From contig JAVYIG010000403.1 in the NCBI GenBank assembly GCA_035222895.1, positions 248,001 through 312,000 of the forward strand: a stretch of 64,000 nt of DNA, read 5' to 3'. Positions 33,050 to 43,800 of this stretch are shown in pieces. Origin of the DNA: Strongylocentrotus droebachiensis. Its lineage: Eukaryota; Echinodermata; Echinoidea; Camarodonta; Strongylocentrotidae. The notes under the pieces are model-generated. The model had not been told where the DNA came from and made no database searches. It saw only the letters and a list, made by a program, of their open reading frames with translations. How positions within the stretch are numbered: the first letter of the stretch is position 1; each line of letters opens with the position of its first letter. The position numbers and the translations under genes are program-made.

Positions 33050-33315
33050 AGGAGTGGGAATTCACTCTTTGAGAAAACATAATAAAAACTGTTTTGTTTT
33101 TGAAAGAAAATCTACGCCCAAAATAGTGGAACCCACTCTAAATAGAGTAATTTGAACCACTACTGTAGAGTGGATTCTACTATGATTTGGAGTGGATTCT
33201 ACTATGATTTGGAGTGGATTCCACAATGATTTGGAGTGGATTCTACTATATATAAACGAAGTGATCCCTAATATTATACACCTAAAAGCGTTGATTTCCA
33301 TTCCCTCTACATGAA
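33050..33315. repeat. GAGTGGATT dispersed repeat with 22 bp tandem expansion
   Basis: It is related to 5280-5545. Within it, GAGTGGATTCTACTATGATT + TG is repeated four times at 33169, 33191, 33213 and 33235 (period 22 bp). The minus-strand frame with repeated SRIHS residues simply reflects this expansion. Confidence 0.8.
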
Positions 33316-33319
33316 GAGA

Positions 33320-33625
33320 GTACCGGGTATCCATTCACCTGGACGGAGAGTGGCAAACGTAAATAGATTAGAGTCTTGCCGAAGGACGTTGGTTTTTATG
33401 TTTTGCGCCTCCTTTGCAAAGACGGAGGGCCATCAATATCGATGTTAAATTGGTATTGTATTTGTATTCTTGTATTTTATTTATTTAATCACGGTTAAAA
33501 AGGCTGCTATCAACTAGAATCTGCTTTTCAGCAACGAATACAACAATTACATACAAAAGATATCACAACAAATATCATAACAACATAATAAGATTAAAAC
33601 AAACATGATGAATTAAAAATTGCTT
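33320..33625 (-). mobile_element. SINE fragment and LINE 3' UTR fragment
   Basis: At 33335-33395 the phrase GGAGAGTGGCAAACG...TCTTGCC.AAGGACGTT matches the SINE body seen near 41280 and 50990, same orientation. At 33460-33620 the minus strand reads like a LINE 3' UTR ending TTAACCGTGATTAAATAAAT and short ACAAT/ACAAG units, close to the element at 34345. Both are fragments. Confidence 0.45.
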
Positions 33626-34344
33626 AGATAACAGCTTATTAAGGGGGTATATTATTTAAGAGAGGGATATAAAACGTGCGAATTAAGGTGTTTTAATTGG
33701 TAAAACGTGACAGGTCATTGGTAAATGACAGGTGTCTAATTACCGATTCAACCACTCCGATTGGAGTTGAAGAGTGATTGAAGGATGTAAGTATGTCGGG
33801 CTAGGACATGGGAGACGGATAGATAGGAGAAATGCGATTGGAGAATGTGGAGGTTGAAAAAGGAGGAGGGGGAGACAGACAGAGACAGAAAGAAATAGAG
33901 GACGAGTTGAAGATTGTAAATCAGCTGTTACCATGGTGAGGGAGCCGAGGGCGATTGGCAATCGAGATCGAAAGGGTGAAGTGATAACTTAGAGATCGGT
34001 GGAGGACTGGAAAAATGATGGAGGGGCACATGCTGATGGCGGAAGATGGAGAGTGAAAGGGAGAGGTGGAGAGGAAAGAGGGAGATGAGTTAAAGAGAGA
34101 AGATGAGCTGTTATGTGAGCATGTCAGATCAGAGTATTAGAAACAGACGGGCAGGAAAACAGAACATGGAAATATGACGGAGGTGCAAAGTGAAAGGGGT
34201 GACTTGAAGAGAAGACAGAGAAATAGAGCAAGACGTGTTTAAGATTAAAGAGCATTTATGATACTATAGTATTCTAAAGCCTAATTATTATCTAATTATT
34301 CTCCCTAACCAGTGTACCCTGAAACTCATTATCTGTCTTTCAGT

Positions 34345-34500
34345 ATTGATTTGATTTGATTTGATTTGATTTGATTTGATTTATTTATTTATTCACGGTA
34401 AAAGCCCAGTTCAGCTGTTAAGCTGTTACACAATGTGGCCGTGCATATACAATAAAAATACAAAGTAAACATAAGAAAACATATATCATATAAAGAATAA
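34345..34500 (-). mobile_element. LINE 3' end with (ATCAA)n tail
   Basis: The plus strand reads six to seven TTTGA units (34348-34380), then TTTATTTATTTATTCACGGT. On the minus strand this is a 3' UTR, AATAAATAAAT, then ATCAA repeats. The ACCGTGA(T/A)TAAATAAAT phrase is shared with 33480-33520, so both come from related families. The coding region is missing. Confidence 0.6.
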
Positions 34501-36353
34501 CAAAATAGTAGAATAACTGATGACACACCGAGTAGAGATTAATTATATGAGTTCGTATGCATGTATACGTAAATCTAAAGTTTGTTATAAATTGGTTTTA
34601 AAACACATATTGTAAAGAAATATCAAAGAATTTTAACCACGACATATATATGATAAAAGATGCTGAAATATTCATCATATTAACCCCCTATACATAATAA
34701 TATGCGCTTATATGGCAAACATACAGTACTGTCAAAGTATATAGTACAAAAGATGTAGGTCATACTTATAGGGATTGTTTTACTGCTGGCGCATCTTTCT
34801 TTGTCCACCTTTGTTTAGACACAGAAGAGTCGTTGAGTTATTGAAAAATCTATCATACAATAAAAAGAAAGAGAAAACAAATACATCGGTTAGGATTCCA
34901 AACAGGAAATGTGGCCGTAATCATTGAAAATCCTAGCTTGTATTGTTTTCTTCGCATATCTAAGCCAGAGACTTGTTGCTCAGAACACCACGGACTGACT
35001 AAAGAGTCATGAGCCCTGCCTCCCCCTCCAATTCATAAAGAGGTAACTTTATAGGAATGGAAGGACTATAAGGGTAGATCGAGCTTTACTTCACCGGAGG
35101 TATTAATCCCATTAAAGATATCATATCCGAAGAGTATATTTACTTCCCTTTTCAGACTCGCACATAAAGAAAAAAAAATAAAGAAAAGAGAAAGTCACTT
35201 CGTTCCGCATCCAATCAAAATATCCATCTCAAACTACTACTCACTTAGGCCTCATAGGATGGGGTATATCACGTCTTCAATAAAACCTTTAAAAAGATTG
35301 TCAAGCGCCCCCCCCCCCCCCCCCCTCCATCCACACCACAGCCCGGCTATCCCAATTTCTAATGAAATAAATTTATCCATATTATTTTGTAGCGTACAAA
35401 AAAGACAAAATATGTGACTAAACTACTGAGATAAGAAAGTCGGATAAATCCATGACCTACATTATTATATGATGGAAAACATGTACAAAAGAAATGTTAC
35501 ACGTGACATTTGCACCATTTGCACCATACAACAAAAGGTGAGTATAAAGGTCTCGATACACACACAAAAATGTAAATACAATAACATTAGATCAATGACA
35601 ATTGTTCCCTTATGATTAAGCTTTTATTTCTAGGTCAAATTGTTTTCAATTCCAAAGGGCGATCTCCGATTACACGTCACTCGAACATGCACAGTGAGTG
35701 CTTTTGTGCACGAGATCACATAGTGATAGTGTTCATCGTTTTCCTCAAAAAAAAGAATAGTGATAGTGTTTTTTAAAGAAAAAATTACTGCTTAAATACT
35801 TTTGTTATTTTTGTCAACTTACAATAAATTTTATTTTCTTCACATATTACCGATATTGATTACAATCAAGTCGTGTAGGTTTTAACAGTCTCAATTTTAC
35901 AGTAAATATTCCTTTCCTCCTGCTCCCTTCTCCCTCCCCATTTCTCTGTCTTCCCCTTCTCTCTTCTCTCTCCAACTCTCTCCATGTTCGTACTTGTCTT
36001 TATATCCGAATGTCTGCATGTTTTTGTATGCCTCTTGTCTCTCAAAGTTGTGAAAAAGTAAGGGAATTATATGATCCACGTAAATGTAATGTATGTGTTC
36101 AAGTTTTTCTCCAGTGACACACTACATAGCTCGTAACATGATAACAACATTGCGTTACGTATATATTTCTTTTGTCATCAAACTTCTGCCCTCAAACCTT
36201 TTACTCACCTTACTTTTGTGCTTGTATCAAATTCCCTACCACCCCTTCTTTCTTTTAATACAATTTTCTTAATGGCATCGGAATACACAAAGGCAAATCG
36301 AGACAATGTCCTCGTAATGTTATGAAATTGTATCGACATTTATATATATATAC

Positions 36354-36394
<41 letters not shown>

Positions 36395-37150
36395 ATTTTG
36401 AAAAATGTAATCCTCTTTGTGTATTTGTTATTAAATAACTATCCTTTAACTTAACCAGTGGCTACAGATTATACATGAAATGAAAGAATCAGGACTGGTT
36501 TGATCCTTTATTACACACAAGAATAACACAAACTTTCAGTTCACACGGACTTTTCGAAAAACAGCCGTTTAGTTACCGTGTTTAAATTTTAAAAAATGAA
36601 ATGAAACCTCAAAAACAGCAACAACAATAATAATCTAAAGAATGAAACAAAGTTAAAATTGAAGGGAGTTACGGAAGATTATTGCTAAGCTTTGATTGCC
36701 TGGCAAAACAACAAACATAGCAAAATAATCGAAATTATCAGCTGAATTTATATTTTAAAGATGTTACGAAAGGGTGTTAACATTTAAGAAAATAAAAGAA
36801 CAGAATGAAAATTGTTGGAAACCTGAGCTAAATTTAGATTTGAAGCATGTTACGAAAGGTTGTTAATTTGCGTAACACCTATATTTTTTTATTCGATAAG
36901 TCAAGATTTCTTTGTATATTCTCATGGAAAATAATTTGAACTTCTTCAAGAGTCTTTTATTTATGCAAATGGTATCAGTTTTTTGATGGCTAGATTACGA
37001 GCGGTTTCCGTTCAAATTCATAGTATTTAGGGTGTAAAAAAAAAGATAACCCATTGGTAAGGAATCTCTTTTTGAGTTGATATGCATTATAAATGTCGAT
37101 GAGGTGACCCAATTTTGGTATTTTTTTCATTTATCCTGCAAAGTTATACA
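34501..37150. other. Unassigned AT-rich DNA
   Basis: No gene or bounded element was found. It contains a poly-C run near 35308-35325, CT-rich sequence near 35920-35980 and a (TA)n microsatellite. Open frames are about 60 codons. Confidence 0.5.
36341..36391. repeat. (TA)n microsatellite
   Basis: About 23 TA units, interrupted once by CCCA near 36353. It can form cruciform or unwound DNA easily. Confidence 0.95.
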
Positions 37151-37156
37151 TACTTA

Positions 37157-37640
37157 TACAGTGCGTCCCAGAAAAAACGAAACCGAGAATTACCGATGTT
37201 TTATCATAACTTAATCACAATTATGATTTACAAATGACACGTATTTGTAAAGCTTAGATCCTCCTCTTTCATTTGATGAAACTCACATGATGCATATTTT
37301 ACGCATAAGTGATTAAAAACAATTTGAAGAGAAGGAAACCAAAAAGTCATTTGGCGGGCGGTATCTGAATTTCAAAGGGAAAATCACATTTCTAGAATGT
37401 TCATTTTCTGCCCTTTCATATGACACCTCAATCAGGAAAAATGAGCGAGGAATAACAAAGTTCTGTTTGTTTAAATTAATGCTTGCATTTCCATAATTTA
37501 AACAAATTCGTTTTCACTGGCTGCCTGCCGTAGCAACAAACAGAGTCGACAAAAGACTTTAAAACTCCGTTTCGTTGACGATCAGCCATGCATCAAATCT
37601 TTCGTCTTCTTTGTGCATGGCTGATCGTCAACTACACACA
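37157..37640 (+). mobile_element. 'CAGTGCGTCCCAG' element, copy 2
   Basis: It begins TA + CAGTGCGTCCCAGAAAAAAC like copy 1 at 7062 and continues with the same CGATGTTTTATCA phrase. Near its right part are CACTGGCTGCCTG and the hairpin GTTGACGATCAGCCATGCA (37574-37592) with its inverse at 37614-37632. Copy 1 holds the same words in the other orientation. No transposase; the right end is lost in the following CT repeat. Confidence 0.5.
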
Positions 37641-37645
37641 CCTAG

Positions 37646-37654
<9 letters not shown>

Positions 37655-37687
<33 letters not shown>

Positions 37688-37694
37688 CTCTCTC

Positions 37695-37739
<45 letters not shown>

Positions 37740-37745
37740 CCCCCT
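37655..37745. repeat. (CT)n microsatellite
   Basis: About 40 CT units interrupted by CCCC and CG, preceded by a poly-C run. Two overlapping Ser/Leu frames here are artefacts. Confidence 0.95.
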
Positions 37746-38757
37746 CTCTTTTCAGTTCAGCTCAGTTCAATTAAAACAAAATTAAAAAATGTTAGGTAGG
37801 ACAAAATGTTTCGTAAGTAAAATATCACCCCAAAACACACATAATGATAAATACATTCCCTCTCTTCTTTCTTTCTTTCTTCCCGCTTTCTTCCCTCTCT
37901 CTTCCCCCTTTACAAATTCATTTTCCTATTGAGGACGCTATACCGGTAACGAGGCCTAAGCCTCCTGCGTATAGAGGGAGAGTCCTTTCAATAATTGTAT
38001 TATGTCGGGTGCTAATTCATCAATCCGTTTCCTCATGCAAATCTTAATGTTTCCTCTTCTTCTGGTGGTATATAGTCAATCTTACCCGTATAAGGAGGAC
38101 GTCATTTTCTCTCATTTCCTTGTTAGCGATTGTTTATATCGAGAACATCTTTGTAACTAGATCGTTGTCTGTAGAGTTTTGGACAAATTCAAGTGGGATT
38201 TCTTATTCAGTTTTCACTTTCAATCTCAGCATGATCAGTGATAATCTCTAGGTGGCGCTATTGACGATTCACGACAGAGCTTGTGATTATACACTGAAAT
38301 GTTTGTTTGTTGTTTTATTTTATTTTTGTTTGTTTAATATTTTGTAAGTGAATTAAGTATGTGGAACAATAACTTCTTGGTAAATCAAAATACAAATTAA
38401 TATTTAATCTATCATTGAACAACTATCAGAATCAGCTTGAAAAGAGATAATTTTCTCGCTTTTTCTCTCTCTCAAACCAAGTTTTTTGGTAAACTGTTTA
38501 TTTAGTCATTGTCACAATACTTAAATTTTGACGAAGATAAGGGAAAGTTTTATAGCTGTAAGCAATTTTTCATTCCGTCTTATAGCTGTAATTTCGTTTT
38601 TCCGGGTCCTATGAACAAACCAAATTATTAGAACAAAAAGTTAGAAAATAAGATATTATAAATAGAAGAAATTATGTCTCGTATCAAACGTTGGGTAAGA
38701 TAAAATGATAAATGTGAAAACAGCTTTTGTTGGAAATGTACATGACGTGACGATGAC

Positions 38758-38971
38758 GATTCCATGATATTTGCTCCGGCGACAATTGCTCCGCTGTAAA
38801 TTTCATACACTAATCGAATGGCTAACTTCAACCCTGGATTCAACACTATACCCTACCCTAAACCTAACCCTAAACCTAACATAAAACCCTATTGAAACCC
38901 TAACCCTAACCCTACATCTTAGACGAAATAAAGCCCGGAGCAATTGTCGCAGGAGCAAATGTCGTGTCACC
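38758..38971. mobile_element. 214 bp element with (CCCTAA)n core and 9 bp target duplication
   Basis: GACGATGAC flanks both sides (38749-38757 and 38972-38980). The inverted ends contain ATTTGCTCCGGCGACAATTG and its inverse CAATTGTCGCAGGAGCAAAT. The centre (about 38848-38913) is a string of CCCTAA, CCCTAAA and ACCTAA units, like a short degenerate telomere tract. A 9 bp duplication is typical of Mutator-like transposons. Telomere-like cores in small elements with GAGCAATTGTCG ends strike me as recurrent in marine animals, but I cannot name the family. Confidence 0.7.
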
Positions 38972-39404
38972 GACGATGACACGGAAATAAAAAAGATTTG
39001 TTTGCTAACTTAATTCTCTTTTCTTTATCCGATTGTATGTTTAATAGTAATGGTTTACGTAAGGAAACATTTCCCCCGGCTATTTACACTCCCTTAAAAG
39101 GTATACTAATATACGTACATGCTGTCGTTCGGTATTTAAAAGAAGTTTTTTTTTCTCATGGGTATATACAGTCATCCATACTAATGTTCGTTGGTTTTTA
39201 ACAACGCTGATCGGCAGAAACCACGCTTTAGCTGTGAGCCATATAAATTGTAATAGGAGAATACATTTCCGTGGGTAAATGTTTGAGATCGACTGAGGTG
39301 AAGGATAATGTATGCATTCTACGCAACTGAACACGTAGATAAAATCGGAATAGGAATGTAAGAATAGTAGGTATTCTACATTAACATAAAGTCTTCAATG
39401 GAAT

Positions 39405-39577
39405 ATAAAAAGAAGAAGAGTCGGATGAGGAGGAGGTAGAGGAAGAGGAAGAGGAATAAGAAGAAGACAAAGAAGAAAAAGAAGCAGATGACAGAGAAAA
39501 GAAGAAGCAGAAGCAGAAAAAAGAAGAAGAAGAAGAAGAAGAAGAAAAAAAAAAAGAAGAAGAAGAAGAAGAAGAAG

Positions 39578-39609
<32 letters not shown>

Positions 39610-39650
39610 GCAGTAGAAAAAGTAGAGGTAGAAAAAGTAGAAGAGATTTT
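39405..39650. repeat. (GAA)n microsatellite
   Basis: About 240 bp of AAG/GAA triplets, purest at 39520-39607. The Leu-rich minus-strand frame of 109 codons over it is a consequence of CTT/CTC triplets. Confidence 0.95.
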
Positions 39651-39658
39651 TTTTTTAA

Positions 39659-40043
39659 AGAGAAGGTTGAGTTCTGGGAAGAGGTGAACAATATTTTGTG
39701 AGCGTTATGATTGTTATTAAGCAAGCGTGGAAGAAAATCAGATTAACTTTGTTCCCTGAAAAGCATGGCTCTTCAAATGCCTTAATATTCTAAATATGGC
39801 ATGTAAAAGCATACAAATCGGGACGGATTTTTACGCCACATGTTTGTGTAGTCCCATATACATCTTTTTGTGTAAACAATGCTTGTAACTTTACCAAGAC
39901 TGGGCAAATTTCTTATCAGTTTGATGATTCCAGAACCTTGCAGTACACACCAATACTTATATGCTAGATGATCAATCTTTTTTGATCAATTCCACACTGT
40001 TTCTTTCACACTGCAATCGCATAACCAGAACTCAACCTTCTCT
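39659..40043. mobile_element. TTAA-flanked element 2 (385 bp)
   Basis: TTAA is on both sides (39655-39658, 40044-40047). The inverted ends, AGAGAAGGTTGAGTTCTGG and CCAGAACTCAACCTTCTCT, are perfect over 19 bp. A second copy, with a decayed right end, starts at 62877. The interior shares GTGAACAATA.TTTGTGAGCG and TAGTCCCATATACATCTTT between copies. It has no ORF of note and is probably moved by a TTAA-specific transposase encoded elsewhere. Confidence 0.8.
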
Positions 40044-40234
40044 TTAAACAAGAGAATTAACCTGTAATATAGCAATTCAGTTTGCACGATTTCACTTCGG
40101 TCTCCTTCTTTGTAGGTCAACTGATTATTGTGCAGGAAACAATCAGGCTTTCTCCTGATACCAAATAAAACAATAATCACCCAGTAATATTTCCAATCAA
40201 ATTCAGGTTTCAGAACATCTAGCAGGAATGAGAG

Positions 40235-40885
40235 ATCAAATACGAAGATGATAGCTGGATATGGAGGACGTGAAGCTAATGCCTCTGGAAGAGAGATAGG
40301 GTAAAAGAAAGATAGTAATACGATGAGGATAAGTACTTGGATAATTGGTGGTAGATAATACCCCTCTCGGGATTAAGATAATTATGAAGAAAGGAATCTT
40401 TTAATTTGCATTTAATATGAGGATTATAGCTGGATATGAAGGACATGAAGCTAGTGCCTCCGGGAAAGAGGAAGGGTGAAAGATAGTAAGACGATGAAGA
40501 TAAGTACTCGGAGTTTGGTGATAGATAATACGCCTCTCGGGATTAATATTTGAAGAAAGGGATCTTATATTTGATTTGCCTTTAATATGAAGATGATAGC
40601 TTGATATAAAAGTCATGAAGCAAGTGCCTCTGGCAGAGAAAGAAAGAGAATAATAAGAACCACATCGATATTGCCGGAAGACAGGTATAGCTACCTCTCT
40701 TGGGATATAAAACCGAAGAAGGAATCTGACTTTAATTTGCCCACATGAGACAAAAGTCTCTTGCGGAGAGGTAAGTTGAAAAAAGAATAATGAGGATTGA
40801 GGCCCACGCAGATGTTGCTGGTATAAAGAAACCCCTCTCAGAATCTAATCCCTAAGAAGGAATCTTACTTCGAATAATGGCCGGA
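40235..40885. repeat. Four-copy ~170 bp tandem repeat, increasingly diverged
   Basis: Corresponding points (GATGATAGCTGGATATGG and variants) begin near 40246, 40423 and 40590; a fourth, more diverged unit starts near 40745 (ACATGAGACAAAAGTCTCTTGC). Each unit has a GTGCCTC(T/C)GG word and CCTCTC.GG.AT.(A/T)A near its end. Copies 1 and 2 are closest. Function and origin are unknown. Confidence 0.7.
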
Positions 40886-40974
40886 TTACGCCAAGTCTCT
40901 GGACAGCAACCTACGCACCATCCCTGGTGATTTTCATACTGATTATTCCACTACGTCCATCCTTGAGTTTTTTA

Positions 40975-41165
40975 ATGCATTTAAAAATATGATAATAATG
41001 CTTTTAATGATAATGATAACGATGAAAATAATAGCAATGATAATGATTATAATAAAAAATAATGTTAACATCAATAATGATAATAATAACAATAATAATG
41101 ATATTATAGATAATAATGATTATAATACAAAATAATAATGATATAAATAATAATAATAACATCAA
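40975..41165. repeat. AT-rich (ATA/AAT)n tract, SINE tail
   Basis: Imperfect AATAAT, GATAAT and CAATAAT units. It directly precedes the minus-strand SINE, so it is best read as that SINE's expanded 3' tail. Confidence 0.7.
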
Positions 41166-41395
41166 TTTTTTTTGTTTACCCAGGGAAGACTCATCAGCGT
41201 CAATTGTTGTTCCTGAGGGTAGTGCAATGAATTATTTTTACACCAGCACATTACCAGGTCCGCATTTATACCTGGGTGGAGAGTAGGAAATGTGGTTTAA
41301 TGTCTTGCCAAAGGACGTTAGTGCCGGGCTGGATTGGAACCCTCAACCTGCAACCCTATGATTGAGATATACTGCCATACGTTATGTATGGGCTA
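41165..41395 (-). mobile_element. tRNA-derived SINE, copy 1
   Basis: On the minus strand, GGTTGAGGGTTCCAATCCAG resembles a pol III B box region. It is followed by GGCACTAACGTCCTTTGGCA, CCACTCTCCACCCAGGT-type body sequence, and an (ATT)n tail (41165 down to 40975). The same order is seen in the better copy at 50838-51113. The A box is not clear here. Confidence 0.55.
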
Positions 41396-41399
41396 GAGT

Positions 41400-41985
41400 T
41401 TTCACACAACAATCATTATATTAAACATTGTGGAATGGCTTGGCTTGGTGGGGACTTCTTAACTTGGTTGTGTTCTTATGGGGTTTCTCATTTCCCCCTT
41501 GAACCTTTATATTAGTCGAGGCATGTGATATTCTCCTACGTGGTAATTGTCCGGATCGTCAGCTGACCAGCTGGTAAAGTTGTCCTTGCACTATAGCTCC
41601 CCCATTCGATAAATATTATAGGGATAGTAACTCCAGGTGATAATAGTCCGGGGTGGTATTCGCCGGAGCTGTCGTCCGGACCTCATGAAGATAATGTTTA
41701 AAACGTACTTTCATATATTATGCGCAAAGGCGATGATACCCCTAAAAAAAAAGCATGGACAATGTCTATCAAAACTTACTGCGCTCGGGATCGTCAGATG
41801 AGGGTGTGTGTGGGATTTGTAATGGTCAGAAGTTATAAGCAAGACGTAAACATAGACGACTTCTTTGCTTTTCAAATTGGATTAGCGACACATCTTTCAA
41901 AATACATATCTTTATGAAACAAATATACTCTTGAATGCCCTGGGAAAAATAGAAACCTGCACTGGCAGTTGGGGTGAGTGATATA
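41400..41985. other. Unassigned spacer
   Basis: No gene or element with clear ends. It has GTCCGG words and a TCGCCGGAGCTGTCGTCCGG stretch near 41654 that recall the TTGCTCCGGCGACAATTG end at 38775, but not closely enough to call. Confidence 0.4.
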
Positions 41986-41986
41986 T

Positions 41987-41987
<1 letters not shown>

Positions 41988-42017
<30 letters not shown>

Positions 42018-42105
42018 TGAGAGATGAGAGAGGGAGGGGAGAGAGAGAGATAGAGAGAGAGATACACATTATAAAAGAAAGAGAAAGAGAGAGAGAGAGG
42101 GGGGA
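41988..42105. repeat. (GA)n microsatellite, left part
   Basis: GA units in several runs end in GGGGGGAG. After the 4.2 kb element, GGGAGAGAGAGAGAGGGAG resumes at 46343 in the same orientation, so the microsatellite was probably the insertion target and was split. Confidence 0.85.
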
Positions 42106-42106
42106 G

Positions 42107-42452
42107 TGTTACACCCACAAATGTAATAACTCCCACAAATGTAATAACGCCCACAAATGTAATAACACTTTACCCACAAATGTAACAACACCCACAAATG
42201 TAATAACACTTTACCCACAAATGTAATAATTTCACCCACAAATGTAATAACCACTTTACCCACAAATGTAATAATTTTTAATCACCCACAAATGTAATAA
42301 TGACTTTACCCACAAATGTAATCAATTTGAAGTGATATTTTGAATCACCCACAAATGTAATAATGACTTTACCCACAAATGTAATGAATTTGAAGTGATA
42401 TTTTGTCGAATTAGTTCAAAACTAAAACCCTGTAATAAAGCATGGGTATAGC
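42107..42452 (+). repeat. Left terminal inverted repeat of the 4.2 kb element
   Basis: Twelve CCCACAAATGTAA(T)AA words are spaced 18-40 bp apart. The inner part ends with TTTTGTCGAATTAGTTC and AACCCTGTAATAAAGCATGG. Small Thr/Asn-rich frames are artefacts. Confidence 0.85.
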
Positions 42453-42457
42453 TAACT

Positions 42458-42945
42458 ACCACCTAGCTAACTACCCCCGGACATCTACTCCCAGTCAACT
42501 AGCCCCTCCCCGGACATCTACCCCCCGACATCTTACCCCATCCAACTACCCCTCCCCCTGGACAACTAACTCCCCCTCCAACTACCCCCCCCCCCCGGAC
42601 ATCTACCCCCAAGCAAATTAAGGTAGTTGGGGGTAGTTGCCAGGGGGTAGTTGGATGGGGGTAGATGTCCGGGGGTAGTTTTCAGGGTGGGGGTAGTTGG
42701 CTGGGGGTAGTTGGAAGGGGATAGTTGGATTGGGGGGGGATGTCCGGGGGTATTTGACGGGGGGGGGGTAGATGTCTGGGGGTAGTTGCCCGGGGATAGA
42801 TGTCCGGGGGTACTTGACTTGGGATAGATGTCCGGGGGGGGGGTATTGTCCGGGATAGATGTCCAGGGGTAGTTAGCTGGGGGGGGGGTTATCATTCTAG
42901 GGGGTAGTTAGCTGGGGGATAGTTGGCAGGGGGTGGGTGTCCTAG
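42458..42945. repeat. C-rich/G-rich inverted short-word block
   Basis: The left third is C-rich (AACTACCCCC and GGACATCTACCCCC words). Near 42622 it switches to the complementary G-rich form (GGGGGTAGTTG and GGGGGTAGATGTCC words), giving an uneven inverted array. The outer words TAGCTAACTACC and GGTAGTTAGCTGG are complementary. The Pro/Thr-rich minus-strand frame of 109 codons is an artefact. Runs of 4-9 G make quadruplex folding plausible. Confidence 0.75.
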
Positions 42946-43544
42946 ATTCTCGATTAGAGATTATGTCTGACATTTCTTTCGGGGGAGTCCCCTCTCTCGT
43001 GGTTGTAGCTCCATGGTAATGAGCAGTGTCAGAACACTAAAGTTACAACAAATCACAGCAATAAACAAAACTGTGACGGAGACGTTCTTAATATTGAGCA
43101 CTTAAATCAGGCTGATATATCAATTACTTCATTGTAGTACAATATCCAGAAAGACCAGAAGATATTGTAGAAATCAAAAGCATAGAACTATAAAAGCAAG
43201 TGGCAAGGAATACTTCTTCTGTTACGAAAGTGTGTACTGACCAAAATCAGGTAGGTTCATGTTATTTATATACAGTGATCTATGGGAGTTAGTGAATGTG
43301 TGCGTGAGTAGAACGTATTAACGTACAGCTATATTGTGACTTTGGACAGTGGGATGAATTTAGACTCTTAAGCCTAGCCAATAACCTAGATAGCCAGATT
43401 GTCTGAGCCAGACCGGGACCAGATCTAACAGTAACAGGCACTGGCAAGATCTGAATAGATAATCTTACATCTGGGACGGTTCGGTGCTTTTTTTTTGGGG
43501 GGGGGGGGCGGCTGCCCCCACTTCCGGTTCCTGGACCTGATGAG

Positions 43545-43620
43545 CTTGGCTGGATCTGGGCTAGGCTGGACATGGACTTGGCTGGATCTAGACTTCGGCT
43601 GGACCTGGGCTGGGCTGAAG
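43545..43620. repeat. GGCTGGA(T/C)CT short tandem words
   Basis: About five imperfect copies of TTGGCTGGATCT/GGGCTGGAC at a spacing of about 15-25 bp, next to a poly-G run (43497-43508). Confidence 0.6.
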
Positions 43621-43800
43621 TTTCAAGTTTCAAGTTTCATTTACTTTCATATTTCCATTGAATATTTACAATAAGATGACAAAACAAAGTTATGACATCA
43701 TTACATAAATAATATCACACAATCAGACATATCTATAATTGTAAATGGTCAGTAGACCATGGGTGAGAAAAAGACAGCAATTAAATATGTACCGGAAAAT
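43620..43800 (-). mobile_element. LINE 3' end with (GAAACTT)n tail
   Basis: On the minus strand an AT-rich 3' UTR containing CCATGGTCTACTGACC runs to AAAGTAAATGAAACTTGAAA and two to three GAAACTT units at 43621-43640. A short tandem tail without poly-A is typical of CR1/L2-like LINEs. It sits inside the 4.2 kb element, so it was inserted later or was captured. Confidence 0.55.

Noticed and set aside
38848..38913. True telomere or chromosome end
   Set aside because: The tract is short, degenerate and enclosed by inverted repeats with a target duplication.
39395..39724. Leu-rich 109-codon frame resembling a membrane protein
   Set aside because: It is a translated (GAA)n microsatellite.
42107..42452. 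CRISPR-like regular short repeats
   Set aside because: Spacers are 2-24 bp variants of each other and the block is mirrored at 46069-46342, so these are inverted-repeat ends.
42566..42895. Pro/Thr-rich 109-codon frame resembling a mucin-like protein
   Set aside because: It derives from the C-rich/G-rich word array and would be read on only one strand of a foldback.
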